Source: Atriophallophorus winterbourni
Lineage: Eukaryota; Platyhelminthes; Trematoda; Plagiorchiida; Microphallidae
Assembly (NCBI GenBank): GCA_013407085.1
Contig: JACCGJ010016297.1
Location: 1-64,000 of the forward strand
Length of the DNA stretch: 64,000 bases
Direction: 5' to 3'
The notes beneath the pieces are model-generated. The model ran no database searches and had not been told where the DNA came from. It worked only from the letters and a program-made list of their open reading frames with translations. The position numbers were made by a program, and so were the translations under genes. Below, piece after piece: positions 1 to 12,214 of this stretch (position 1 is the stretch's first letter; the number at the start of each line of letters is the position of its first letter).

Positions 1-3000
1 AACAAGAGGCCCAGAAACAAAAAAGAAAAAAATTGAAAGACTCGAATTTGGGGTTGAAACTCCTAAATTTATTAAACAAATAGTGTGTAAAGAATACACA
101 AAAAATACCCCATTATGCCCGGTCAAACTCACTTTTTTAAGTACGTTAGGGTCCCACCTTACAACATTTTTCTTCAATTTTAGCCAGGTAGAACCCACTT
201 TAGGAGAAAGCGTTTTACCGCATAAAACTCAAAATTTTAGATTCTTTCAAAATAATTTTTTTAATTTTGTAGCAAATTTTTACACCCTCAAAGTTAGGGT
301 TCAAACTATTTTGCTCACAACTAGCCATAGGAGATGAAATCTCCCCACCACACTGGATTTTCGTGAACACAAGATTTTTATCCTATTATATATTACTATA
401 TAATATAGTATGCATTTTTATCACTTTTTCATGCACCATTTAGGCCCCCCATTTTTGCAAGGTTTAAAATACAAAATATTCGGCTCCCCTGTTCAAAACA
501 GGGTCCCAGAAAGAAAAAAAGAGGAGGATTTAAAGACTCGAATTTGGCGTTGAAACTCCCAAATGTATTAAAAAATATTAATAAAGAATACACGAAAATA
601 TCCCATTTTGCCCGGTCAAACTCAGTTTTTTTAAGTACGTAAGGGTCCCCCCTCACAACATTCTTTCAAGTTTAGCCAGGCAAAACCCACTTTGGGAGAG
701 GCGGTTTTACCGCATAAAACTCAAAATTTAAGATTCTTTCAAAATAATTTTTTTTGAATTTTGTAGCCAATTTTAACACCCCCGAAGTTAGGGTTGAAAC
801 TATTTTGCTCACAACTCGCCAGAAAATAGGGAATCTCCCCACCACACTGGATTTTCGTGAACACAAGATTTCTTCCCCTATAATATATTACTATATATTA
901 TAGTATGTATTTTGTATCACTTTTTTGTGCACCATTTAGGCCCCCCTTTTTGCAAGGTTTGGAATACAAAATATTCGGCTCCCCTGTTCAAAACAGGAGG
1001 CCCAGAAAGAAAAAAGAAAAGAATTGAAAGACTCGAATTTGGGGTTGAAACTCCTAAATTTATTAAAAAATAGTGTGTAAAGAATACACAAAAAATACCC
1101 CTTTATGCCCGGTCAAACTCATTTTTTAAGTACGTAAGGGTCCACCTTACAACATTTTTCTTCAAGTTTAGCCAGGCAGAACCCACTTTAGGAGAAGGAG
1201 TTTTACCGCATAGAACTCAAAATTTTAGATTCTTTCAAAATAATTTGTTTAATTTTGTAGCAAATTTTTACACCCCCAAAGTTAGGGTTCAAACTATTTT
1301 GCTCACAACTAGCCATAGGAGATGACATCTCCCCACCACACTGGATTTTCGTGAACACAAGATATTTATCCTATTATATATTACTATATAATATAGTATG
1401 TATTTTTTATCACTTTTTCATGCACCATTTAGGCCCCCCTATTTTTGCAAGGTTTAAAATACGAAATATTCGGCTTCCCTTTTCAAAACAGGGGGCCCAG
1501 AAAGAAAAAAAGAAGAGGATTTAAAGACTCGAATTTGACGTTGAAACTCCCAAATGTATTAAAAATATTAATAAAGAATACACAAAAATATCCCATTTTG
1601 CCCGGTCAAACTCAGTTTTTTGAAATACGAAAGGGTACCCCCTCACATAATTTTTTTCAAGTTTAGCCAGGCAAAACCCACTTTGGGAGAGGCGGTTTTA
1701 CCGCATAAAACTCAAAATTTAGGATTCTTTCAAAATAATCTTTTTTTAATTTTGTAGCCAATTTTAACACCTCCGAAGTTAGGGTTGAAACTATTTTGCT
1801 CACAACTCGCCAGAAAAGAGGAAATCTCCCCACCACACAGAATTTTCGTGAACACAAGATTTTTTTACCTATTATATATTACTATATATTATAGTATGTA
1901 TTCTTTATCACTTTTTCGTGCACCATTTAGGCCCCCCCTTTTTTGCAAGGTTTGAAATACAAAATATTCGGCTCCCCTGTTCTAAACAGGAGGCCCAGAA
2001 AGAAAAAAGAAAAGAAATGAAATACTCGAATTTGGGGTTGAAACTCCTAAATTTATTAAAAAAATAGTGTGTAAAGAATATACAAAAAATACCCCTTTTT
2101 GCCCGGTCAAACTCACTTTTTTAAGTAAGTAAGGGTCCCATCTTACAACATTTTTCTTCAAGTTTAGCCGGGCAGAACCCACTTTAGGAGAAGGAGTTTT
2201 ACCGCATAAAACTCAAAATTTTAGATTCTTTCAAAATAATTTTTTTTTAATTTTGTAGCAAATTTTTACACCCCCAAAATTAGGGTTGAAACTATTTTGC
2301 TCACAACTAGCCATAGGAGATAAAATCTCCCCACCACACTGGATTTTCGTGAACACAAGATTTTTATCCTATTATATATTACTATATAATATGGTATGCA
2401 TTTTTTATCACTTTGTCATGCACCATTTAGGCCTTCCCTTTTTGCAAAGTTTGAAATACAAAATATTCGGCTCCCCTGTTCAAAACAGGAGGCCCAGAAA
2501 GAAAAAAGAAAAGAATTGAAAGACTCGAATTTGGGGTTGAAACTCCTAAATGTATTAAAAAAAATAGTGGTAAAGAATACACAAAAAATACCCCTTTTTT
2601 CCCGGTAAGACTCACTTTTTTTAAACACGTAAGGGTCCCCCCTCACATAATTTTCTTCAAGTTTAGCCAGGCAAAACCCACTTTGGGAGAGGGGGTTTTA
2701 CCGCATAAAACTCAAAATTTAAGATTCTTTCAAAATAATTTTTTTTGAATTTTGTAGCCAATTTTAACACCCCCGAAGTTTGGGTTGAAACTATTTTGCT
2801 TACAACTCGCCAGAAAAGAGGAAATCTCCCCACCACACTGAATTTTCGTGAACACAAGATTTTTTTACCTATTATATATTACTATATATAATAGTATGTA
2901 TTTTTTATCACTTTTTCGTGCACCATTTAGGCCTTCCCTTTTTGCAAGGTTTGAAATACAAAATATTCGGCTCCCCTGTTCAAAACAGGAGGCCCAGAAA

Positions 3001-4860
3001 GAAAGAAGAAAAGAATTGAAAGACTCGAATTTGGGGTTGAAACTCCTAAATGTATTAAAAAAATAGTGGTAAAGAATACACAAAAAATACCCCTTTTTTC
3101 CCGGCAAGACTCACTTTTTTAAGTACGTATGGGTCCCATCTTACAACATTTTTCTTCAAGTTTAGCCAGGCAAAACCCACTTTAGGAGAAGGAGTTTTAC
3201 CGCATAGAACTCAAAATTTTAGATTCTTTCAAAATAATTTGTTTAATTTTGTAGCAAATTTTTACACCCCCAAAGTTAGGGTTCAAACTATTTTGCTCAC
3301 AACTAGCCATAGGAGATGACATCTCCCCACCACACTGGATTTTCGTGAACACAAGATTTGTATCCTATTATATATTACTATATAATATAGTATGTATTTT
3401 TTATCACTTTTTCATGCACCATTTAGGCCCCCCATTTTTACAAGGTTTAAAATACATAATATTCGGCTTCCCTGTTCAAAACAGTGGGCCCAGAAAGAAA
3501 AAAGAAAAGGATTTAAAGACTCGAATTTGGCGTTGAAACTCCCAAATGTATTAAAAAATAGTAATAAAGAATACACAAAAATATCCCATTTTGCCCGGTC
3601 AAACTCAGTTTTTTTAAGTACGTAAGCGTCCCCCCTCACAACATTCTTTCAAGTTTAGCCAGGCAAAACCCACTTTGGGAGACGGGCTTTTACCGCATAA
3701 AACTCAAAATTTAAGATTCTTTCACAATAATTTTTTTTCGAATTTTGTAGCCAATTTTAACACCCCTGAAGTTAGGGTTGAAACTAATTTGCTCACAACT
3801 AGCCAGAAAAGAGGAAATCTCCCCACCACACTGGATTTTCGTGAACACAAGATTTTTTCCCTATTATATATTACTATATATTATAGTATGTATTTTTTAT
3901 CACTTGTTCGTGCACCATTTAGGCCCCCCCTTTTTGCAAGGTTTGAAATACAAAATATTCGGCTCCCTTGTTCAAAACAGGAGGCCCAGAAAGAAAAAAG
4001 AAAAGAATTGAAAGACTCGAATTTGGGGTTGAAACTCCTTATTTTATTAAAAAATAGTGTGTAAAGAACACAAAAAATACCCCTTTTTGCCCGGTCAAAC
4101 TCACTTTTTTAAGTACGTAAGGGTCCCACCTTACAACATTTTTCTTCAAGTTTAGCCAGGCAGAACCCACTTTGGGAGAGGGGGTTTTACCGCATCAAAC
4201 TCAAAATTTCATATTTTTTCAAAATAATTTTTTATAATTTTGCAGCAAATTTTTACACCCCCAAAGTTAGGGTTCAAACTATTTTGCTCACAACTAGCCA
4301 TAGAAGATGAAATCTCCCCACCACACTGGATTTTCGTAAACACTAGATTTTTTTCCTATTATATATTACTATATATTATAGTATGTATTTTTTATCACTT
4401 TTTCGTGCACCATTCAGGCCCCCTTTTTCGCAAGGTTTAAAATACAAAATATTCGGCTTCCCTGTTTAAAACATGGGGCCCAGAAAGAAAAAAGAAAAGG
4501 ATTTAAAGACTCGAATTTGGCGTTGAAACTCCCAAATGTATTAAAAAATAGTAATAAAGAATACACAAAAATATCCCATTTTGCCCAGTCAAACTCAGTT
4601 TTTTTAATACGTAAGGGTCCCCCCTCACATAATTTTTTTCGAGTTTAGCCAGGCAAAACCCACTTTGGGAGAGGGGGTTTTACCGCATAAAACTCAAAAT
4701 TTAAGATTCTTTCAAAATAATTTTTTTGAATTTTGTAGCCAATTTTAACACCCCCGAAGTTAGGGTTGAAACTATTTTGCTCACAACTCGCCAGAAAAGA
4801 GGAAACCTCCCCACCACACTGAATTTTCGTGAACACGAAATTTTTTTACCTATTATATAT
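1..4860 (+). repeat. Tandem satellite, about 497-bp monomer, plus orientation, block 1
   Basis: Nearly ten head-to-tail copies of an AT-rich monomer. The anchor GCACCATTTAGGC recurs near 431, 928, 1420, 1918, 2419, 2918, 3415 and 3912, giving a period of about 492-501 bp. Every copy contains the same ordered landmarks: CCTGTTCAAAACAGG, a purine-rich stretch, GCCCGGTCAAACTC, TTTAGCCAGGCA, ACCGCATMAAACTC, a GGAGAT/ATCTCC hairpin and a TATATTACTATATA tract. Two monomer subtypes tend to alternate. Open frames of 60-80 codons recur at the same place in successive copies, but I treat them as by-products of the repeat and not genes. The unit was not recognised as a known family. Confidence 0.93.
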
Positions 4861-5435
4861 TGTATTGTCTGTGACGTGAGTTACGCGTAGTCCACCCGTT
4901 TCTTATTTCGATAAATTCATATCAACGATTGGGATATTCTACGGTACTGTAATTAACAACAATTACAACAAAATTAACTAAACAAACCTTAATTGTATAG
5001 GAACGTCACAGCAACAATGGAACCAAATACTCAAGAATCAAATTCAGTTCAAACAAAAGACGACCTGATATAAAAATAATGAGAATCGATTTACCAAAAT
5101 GTCGTCCAAACTTTCTATGACAATCAAAAATGGCACTCAAAATAGCGTCCAAATTCAAGCAAAATACTGAAGCCCAAAATGGCAACCAAATTCCGCAACA
5201 ATGACCGACAATGGCAGAAACAATAAATTAAAACAAACATTTGACCAAAGGCGTGTACAGAGAAGATATACAATAACAGAAATAATTACAAAACGAAAAA
5301 ATTTATATCAAAATACTGTAGGAAAATTAAACACAAGCAAAATCTATTACACAAATTTCAGGTTTTGTAACTAGGTTCAAAATAAAATGAATGTTAAAGG
5401 GAAAGGAAGAATTTCAAACTACTTCGAACCTTACA
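4861..5435 (-). repeat. BEL-1 3' LTR
   Basis: This 575-bp LTR begins TGTATTGTCTGTGACG and ends CCTTACA on the plus strand. It pairs with the copy at 7920-8494. The sense direction is minus, so this is the downstream LTR. The start is fixed by the TATAT duplication immediately before it. Confidence 0.9.
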
Positions 5436-5639
5436 CCTCCGACCAAATTCTTTCTAGGGCTCAACTGTACAACGCTTGTTCAACGAATTCCCTAATGAAT
5501 TCAGAGCAGCAAATGACTTTATTTAATGGCGAGTCACTTCCGCCACATTACATCACCATCATTAGATATTAGTAGCTTTTTATAGAGAATGCGGTTGCAA
5601 GCCGCAGACTCACCACATCCTCCGGTGATGCTTCTTGCA

Positions 5640-6806
5640 TTATAAAGAAGAGTTGTCCTGATCCTTAACCAAGTCACCCACCTCTTGTGACCCTTCTAAC
5701 AAACATACTTCACGAATATCACGCCGGATCACGTCATCCCTTGTTCGTATGCTGACCGTTCGTACCAAACCATCATCATTTACTTCCGCTGCCTCAATAA
5801 TACCAAGCGGCCGCGACATTTTCGACAATACTTCAGACACAACCGATACTACATCACCGGGAATCAAATTGTGACGTGTGTTGATCCATCGTTGTCGTTC
5901 TTGTGTCTGTGCGGTGAGAACACTTACATGATTAACAACTGTCGAACAATCGGTTGGTCCCTGTAGCACCGATCCAAGTAACGTCTTGGTAGCGAATGGC
6001 TGCTTTCGACCACCTACGCGTTGTTCAAGCACCCAATGCGCTTCCGGTACGTTACAGCCAATAAGCAAAGTTATTTCTCTCCCCACATTTTCTGAAAACT
6101 TCAGATCTCTCAAATGTGCATACCTCGTGCTGATCATATTTGGAGATTTCAGCACTGCTTCAGGTAACTTTGAAACCGTGTAAGCTTCAGCAACATGAAT
6201 TATTTCATCACTGTCTACCGAATGCACATCGAAACTTAACAACGAACTTTTCGACTTTCGATGAAGACCAAGTGTTGCTATTGACACATCAACTGGCGCA
6301 CTAGGCATACAACATTTCTCAACAAAACTCTGCGAGATCAAAGTTGTATCAGAGCCATTATCAAGTAAAGCCACGGCTGGAACAAGTCCAACAGGCGTGT
6401 CAATGTTCACTGTCAGGTAGCCTAAGCTTACTGCTGTATTGAGAGCAGTAACACTGCAGTTTATACTTTTCAGTTGCTCATTAGGACGATCATAATGCAG
6501 CGAAGAATGGTGTCGTCTATTACAACCTTCAACGGAACAAGTATTCGTAATCTTGCAATCGAATGCCCTGTGAGACCGGCATAAGCTAACGTAACACATT
6601 CCATGCTGCTCAGCCATATTCCATCTGGCTTTTACGTTAGCCTCCTGATAAACAGGACAATCTTCTATCTTATGAGGTCCTCTACATTGAAAACATTCAA
6701 CCAGCATTGGCCTCGGTTCCATCGTAGTCATAAACACCCTCCTTTCATCTCGCATTCTTGGTTTCTCTGATGGCTTCGAAGAGACAGATGTCCTATCTAT
6801 TAGCAT
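5640..6806 (-). CDS. BEL-1 zinc-knuckle/aspartic protease fused to integrase tail
   Basis: An uninterrupted 388-codon frame. Residues 38-50 form a CX2CX3HX4C zinc knuckle, followed by further Cys/His pairs to about residue 104. The retropepsin-like motif LLDNGSDTTLIS sits at about 147-158, with Asp149 as the presumed catalytic residue, in the layout usual for BEL/Pao proteases (DUF1758 type). After the motif LLGSVLQGPT the frame passes directly to a sequence like the C-terminal region of BEL/Pao integrases (DUF5641 type: PGDVV, RPLGIIE, GLVRTVSIRT, VCLLEG). The whole RT-RNase H-integrase core that normally lies between is absent, yet the join is in frame. The ATG is simply the first in frame; the upstream gag continuity is broken by a small deletion compared with BEL-4. 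Confidence 0.82.
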   Translation of the reverse strand: MLIDRTSVSSKPSEKPRMRDERRVFMTTMEPRPMLVECFQCRGPHKIEDCPVYQEANVKARWNMAEQHGMCYVSLCRSHRAFDCKITNTCSVEGCNRRHHSSLHYDRPNEQLKSINCSVTALNTAVSLGYLTVNIDTPVGLVPAVALLDNGSDTTLISQSFVEKCCMPSAPVDVSIATLGLHRKSKSSLLSFDVHSVDSDEIIHVAEAYTVSKLPEAVLKSPNMISTRYAHLRDLKFSENVGREITLLIGCNVPEAHWVLEQRVGGRKQPFATKTLLGSVLQGPTDCSTVVNHVSVLTAQTQERQRWINTRHNLIPGDVVSVVSEVLSKMSRPLGIIEAAEVNDDGLVRTVSIRTRDDVIRRDIREVCLLEGSQEVGDLVKDQDNSSL

Positions 6807-6931
6807 GCCAAATCTGCTCCTGGCAATTCTTGCTCGGTCCGACTGGCAAAATCAACTTCTGACCCGTCAGCAAGCATTGTATCCGCTGCGTCAGCCCACT
6901 GCTGTTGTAACGCAACAGGGAAGCATTTCAC

Positions 6932-7246
6932 TTATCCTTCCAAAGTTGTGACTGGATTCAAATCAGCGTCACACTTCATTTGCGTCAATGTGATTTGGCA
7001 ATTTCCCATTTTTATGGCCAAATCAGACAAACCATCGACTTTGTTGGAAAGTCTTCTAGCTTCATCAAGCAACTTCTCTAATGTTGATCTGGCAATTACA
7101 TGTGAGAGTCCAAACAAGTCTTTCAAATTTTTCTTTGCCCGCGTATAACCCTCAGTGGGTTGTAGCATGACACATGCATCAATTGCTTTTCGAGCCTTGC
7201 CCCGACAGTAATACAATAAATACAACAGTCGCTGGCCTGGATACAT
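6932..7246 (-). pseudogene. BEL-1 gag, middle part
   Basis: A 104-codon piece of BEL/Pao gag (DUF1759 type), recognised by YPGQRLLYLLYYCRGKA followed by an alpha-helical stretch. It ends at a TAA in a region that continues as gag in the next codons (VKCFPVALQQQW in the same frame). The same TAA is present in BEL-4, so the stop predates the spread of this family. It is separated from the N-terminal gag piece by another stop or frameshift. Confidence 0.78.
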
Positions 7247-7261
7247 AAGCCTCGACTCAAC

Positions 7262-7609
7262 TTAACATTCAAACTGTTTCAGAAACTTCCAATAGTCTAT
7301 CGGATTACCGTCGAAGTAGGATAATTCTACTTTAGGCAATCCCATACTCATGTTCATCGCTGGTTGCAAATAGCTTACCGCCGAGTCGAACCCTTCAGTT
7401 TTGCTACTTGTACCGGCGATCAAGTTTACTTTTTCAACGACTCCTCGTCGTTCCTTTGTCAAGCGCTCTATCGTTGATCTAGCAGCATCTAAATCGCGCT
7501 TTAATTGTAACACTTGTTGAGAACTCGCACTGCTATCTCTATCATCATCGTTTTCCTTAGAAGCTATCTTAGAAGATATCTTAGGCATACTAGATGAAAT
7601 ATAAAACAA
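7262..7609 (-). pseudogene. BEL-1 gag, N-terminal part
   Basis: A 115-codon frame. After a Ser/Asp-rich start (likely initiation at the MPKISSK Met, residue 8) comes a coiled-coil-like segment (LKRDLDAARSTIERLTKERR). The typical BEL/Pao gag motif LPKVELSYFDGNPIDYWKFL follows near the C-terminus. The frame is continued by the 6932-7246 piece after a disruption. Confidence 0.75.
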
Positions 7610-7919
7610 TGTTCCAAAACGACAAAAAAAAATAAAAAGGGGACGTCACCAAAGTTGTGAACGGGAATTGACTGTCAAATGTTCAATGTCACGACGATCG
7701 GGGAGTTCTTCGCCAATTTTGCTCAATATAGCTTCAATTGAACGAACCAAAATGCGTATTTTCTCCGGTTGAGACAAATACTGTACCAGTCAGGAGACAA
7801 GTTGTGATGCGAATCCAATTGAAACGATCCAACTTGAGCACAGAAACCGAATTGATGCATTTCACGAATTGAGTACTTCTCGCCAAGTTCGAGAAGAATC
7901 AAATTCCCAAATTAAGTAA

Positions 7920-8494
7920 TGTATTGTCTGTGACGTGAGTTACGCGTAGTCCATCCGTTTCTTATTTCGATAAATTCAAAACAACGATTGGGATATTCTA
8001 CGGTACTGTAATTAACAACAATTACAACGAAAATAACTATACAAACCTTAATTGTATAGGCACGTCACAGCAACAATGGAGCCAAATACTCCAGAATCAA
8101 ATTCAATTCAAACAAAAGACGACCTGATATAAAAATAAGAAGAATCGAATTACCAAAATGTCGTCCAAACTTTCTGTGACAATCAAAAATGGCACTCAAA
8201 ATAGCGTCCAAATTCAAGCAAAATACTGAAGCCCAAAATGGCAACCAAATTCCGCAACAATGACCGACAATGGCAGAAACAATAAATTAAAACAAACATT
8301 TGACCGAAGGCGTGTACAGAGAAGATATACAATAACAGAAATAATTACAAAACGAAAAAATTTATATCAAAATACTGTAGGAAAATTAAACACAAGCAAA
8401 ATCTATTACACAAATTTCAGGTTTTGTAACTAGGTTCAAAATAAAAGGAATGTTGAAGGGAAAGGAAGAATTTCAAACTACTTTGAACCTCACA
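7920..8494 (-). repeat. BEL-1 5' LTR
   Basis: A 575-bp LTR, upstream in the sense direction. It ends CCTCACA at 8494, directly followed by TATAT, the second half of the target duplication. Satellite sequence resumes at once in register. Confidence 0.9.
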
Positions 8495-11400
8495 TATATT
8501 ACTATATATTATATTATGTATTTTTTATCTCTTTTTCGTGCACCATTTAGGCCCCCCCTTTTTTGCAAGGTTTGAAATACAAAAAATTTCGGCTCCCCTG
8601 TTCAAAACAGGAGGCTCAGAAAGAAGAAAGAAAAGAATTGAAAGACTCGAATTTGGGGTTGAAACTCCTAAATTTATTAAAAAATAGTGTGTAAAGAATA
8701 CACAAAAAATCCCTTTTTGCCCGGTCAAACTCACTTTTTTAAGTACCTAAGGGTCCCACCTTACAAAATTTTTCTTCAAGTTTAGCCAGGCTGAACCCAT
8801 TTTGGGAGAGGGAGTTTTACTGCATCAAACTCAAAATTTCAGATTTTTTCAAAATAATTTTTTCAATTTTGTAGCAAATTTTTAAACCCCCAAAGTTAAG
8901 GTTCAGACTATTTTGCTCACAACTAGCCATAGGAGATGACATCTCCCCACCGCACTGGATTTTCGTGAACACAAGATTTTTTTCCTATTATATATATAAT
9001 ATAGTATGTATTTTTTATCACTTTTTCGTGCACCATTTAGGCCCCCCTTTTTGCAAGGTTTAAAATACAAAATATTCGGCTTCCCTGTTCAAAACAGGAG
9101 GCCCAGAAAGAAAAAAGAAAAGGATTGAAAGACTTGAATTTGGGGTTGAAACTCCAAAATGTATCACAAAATAGTGTCTCAAGAATACACAAAAATACCC
9201 CATTTTGCCCGGTCAAACTCAGTTTTTTTAAGTACGTAAGGGTCCCCCCTCACAACATTTTTCCGAGTTTAGCCAGGCAAAACCCACCTTGGGAGAGGGG
9301 GTTTTACCGCATCAAACTCAAAATTTCAGATTTTTTCAAAATAATTTTTTCAATTTTGTAGCACATCTTTACACCCCCAAAGTTAAGGTTCAGACTCTTT
9401 CGCTCACAACTAGCCAGAGAAGATGAAATCTCCCCACCACACTGGATTTTCATGAACACAAGATTTTTTCCCTATTATATATTACTATATGATATAGTAT
9501 GTATTTTTATCACTTTTTCGTGCACCATTCAAGCCCCCCTTCTCGCAAGGTTTAAAATACAAAATATTCGGCTCCCCTGTTCAAAACAAGAGGCCCAGAA
9601 AGAAAAAAGAAAAAAATTGGAAGATTCGAATTTGGGGTTGAAACTCTCAAATTCATTAAAAAAAATAGTGTGTAAAAGATACACAAAAATACCCCATTTT
9701 GCCCGGTCAAACTCATTTTTTTTCGGTACGTGAGGGTCCCAACTTACAATATTTTTCTTCAAGTTTAGCCAGGCAGAATTCACTTTGGGAGAGGGGGTTT
9801 AACCGCATCAAACTCAAAATTTCAGATTTTCTCAAAATAATTTTTTTTAATTTTGTAGCAAATGTTTACACCTCCAAAGTTAAGGTTCAGACTATTTTGC
9901 TCACAACTGGCCTTTGGAGATGAATTCTCCCCACCACACTGGATTTTAGTGAACACAAGATTTTTTTCCTATTATATATTACCATATAATATAGTATGTA
10001 TTTTTTATCACATTTTCGTGCACCATTTAGGCCCCCCTTTTTTGCAAGATTTAAAATACAAAATATTCGGCTTCCCTGTTTTAAAACAGGAGGCCCAGAA
10101 AGAAAAAAAGGAAAGGATTGAAAGACTCGACTTGAGGGTTGAAACTCTCAAATGTATGAAAAAAATAGTGTGTAAAAAATACAAGAAATACACCATTTTG
10201 TTCGGTCAAACTCAGTTTTTTAAGTACGTGAGGGTCCCCCTTCACAACATTTTTTTCAAGTTCAGCTAGGCAAACCCACTTTGGGAGAGGGGTTTTACCG
10301 CGTCAAACTCAAAATTTCAGATTCTTTTGAAATAATTTTTTTAATTTTGTTGCAAATTTCTACACCCCCAAAGATAGGTTTCAAACTATTTTGCTCACAA
10401 ATCGCTGAAGGTGATGAAATCTCCCCACCACACTGGATTTTCGTGAACACAAGATTTTTTCCCTATTATATATTACTATATAATATAATATGTATTTTTA
10501 ATCACATTTTTGTGCACCATTTAGGCCCACCCTTTTTTGCAAGGTTTAAAATACAAAATATTTGGCTCCCCTGTTCAAAACAGGAGGCAGAAAAAAAAGA
10601 AAAGAATTGAAAGACTCAAATTTGGAGTTGAGACTCCCTAATTTATTAAAAAATAGTGTGTAAAAAATACACAAAAAATACCCCATGTTGCCTGGTCAAA
10701 CTCACTTTGTTTAAGTACGTAAGGGTCCCCCTCACAACATTTTTTTTTCAATTTCAGTCAGGCAAAACACAGTTTGGGTGAGGGGGTTTTACCGCATCGA
10801 ACTCAAAATTTCAGATTTCTTCAAAATATTTTTTTTGATTTTATACCAAATTTTTACACCCCCAGAAGTTAGGTTTCGAACTATTTTGCTCCCAACTCGC
10901 CAGAGGAGATGAAATCTCCCCAGCACACTGGATTTTTGTGAACACAAGACTTTTTTCCTTATTATATATCACTATATAATATATTATGTATTCTTTATCA
11001 CTTTTTCATTAACGATTTATGCACCCTCTTTTTGCAAGGTTCAAAATACAAAATATTCGGCTCCACTGTTTGAAACAGGAGGCCCATAAAAACAAAGAAT
11101 TGAAGGACTCAAATTTGGGGTTGAAACTCCTCAATTTATTAAAAAAATAATGTGTAAAAAATACACAAAAATACCCCATTTTGCCTGGTTAAAATCATTT
11201 TTTTAAGTACGTCAGAGTCCCCTCACAAAATTTTTTTCAAGTTTAGCCAGGCAAAACCCACTTTGGGAGAGGGGGTTTAAGTGCATCAAACTCAAAATTT
11301 CAAATTTCTCGGAAATAATTTTTTCTAATTTTGTAGCAAATTTTTACACTCCCAAAGTTAGGGTTCAAACTATTTTGCTCACCACTCGCCAGAGGAGATG

Positions 11401-12214
11401 AAATCTCACCAGCACACTGGATTTTCGTGATCACAAGATTTTTTCTCCTCATTATATATTACTATATAATATAGTCTGTATTTGTCATCACTTTTTCGTA
11501 CACCATTTAGGCCCCCTCTTTTTTGCAAGGTTTGAAATACAAAATATTCGGCTCCCTTGTTTGAAACAGGAGGCCCGGAAAGAAAAAAGAAAAGGATTGG
11601 AAAACTCGAATTTGGGGTTGAATTTTTCAAATTTATTAAAAAATAGTGTGTAAAAAATACACAAATAATACCCTATTTTGCCCGGTCAAACTCGCTTTTT
11701 ATAAGTACGTAAGGTTCCCTTCATACAACATTTTTTTCGAGTTTAGTCAGGCAAAACCCACTTCGGTAGAGGGGGTTTTACCGCATCGAACTCAAAATTT
11801 TAGATTCTTTCAAAATAATTTTTTAATTTTCTGGCAAATTTTTACACCCACAAAGTGAGGGTTCAAATTATTTTGCTCACAACTTGCCAGAGGAGATGAA
11901 ATCTCCCCACCACACTGGATTTTCGTGAACACATATTTTTTCTTTCCGATTATATATTACTATATATTATATTATGTATATTTTATCACTTATTCGTGCA
12001 CCATTCAGGCCCCCCTCTTTTCTGCAGGGTTTAAAATGTAAAATATTCGGCTCCCCTGTTCAAAACAGCAGGCCCAGAAAGAAAAAAGAAAGAATTAAAT
12101 GTCTCAAATTTGTGGTTGAAACTCCCAAATTTATTAAGAAATAGCGTGCGAAAAATACTCAAAAAATACCCCATTTTGCCTGGTCAAACTCACTTTTTTT
12201 AATTACGTAAGTGT
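8495..12214 (+). repeat. Satellite block 2, plus orientation
   Basis: About 7.5 monomers of the 497-bp satellite, with anchors near 8538, 9028, 9521, 10018, 10516, 11011, 11495 and 11997. Copies toward the right are more divergent than in block 1. The block continues block 1 across BEL-1 and is cut at 12214 by BEL-2. No gene was seen. Confidence 0.92.

Larger units (their letters stand above)
4861..8494 (-). mobile_element. BEL-1: non-autonomous BEL/Pao LTR retrotransposon
   Basis: The element is bounded by two 575-bp direct LTRs and by the 5-bp target duplication TATAT (4856-4860 and 8495-8499), and it sits inside the satellite's AT tract. Read on the minus strand it runs 5' LTR, leader, gag, zinc-knuckle/protease, integrase C-terminal tail, 3' LTR. 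Reverse transcriptase, RNase H and the integrase catalytic core are missing. I count about 19 differences between the LTRs (about 3%). An AATAAA lies on the sense strand at 5518-5523, before the 3' LTR. Its internal structure matches BEL-4 at 49826, so this is a deletion derivative that multiplied and not a one-off truncation. Confidence 0.9.

Noticed and set aside
672..4836. Recurring 60-80 codon frames on both strands of the satellite
   Set aside because: They recur once per monomer at the same offset, differ by frameshifts between copies and have no domain or codon bias; they follow from the repeat, not from a gene.
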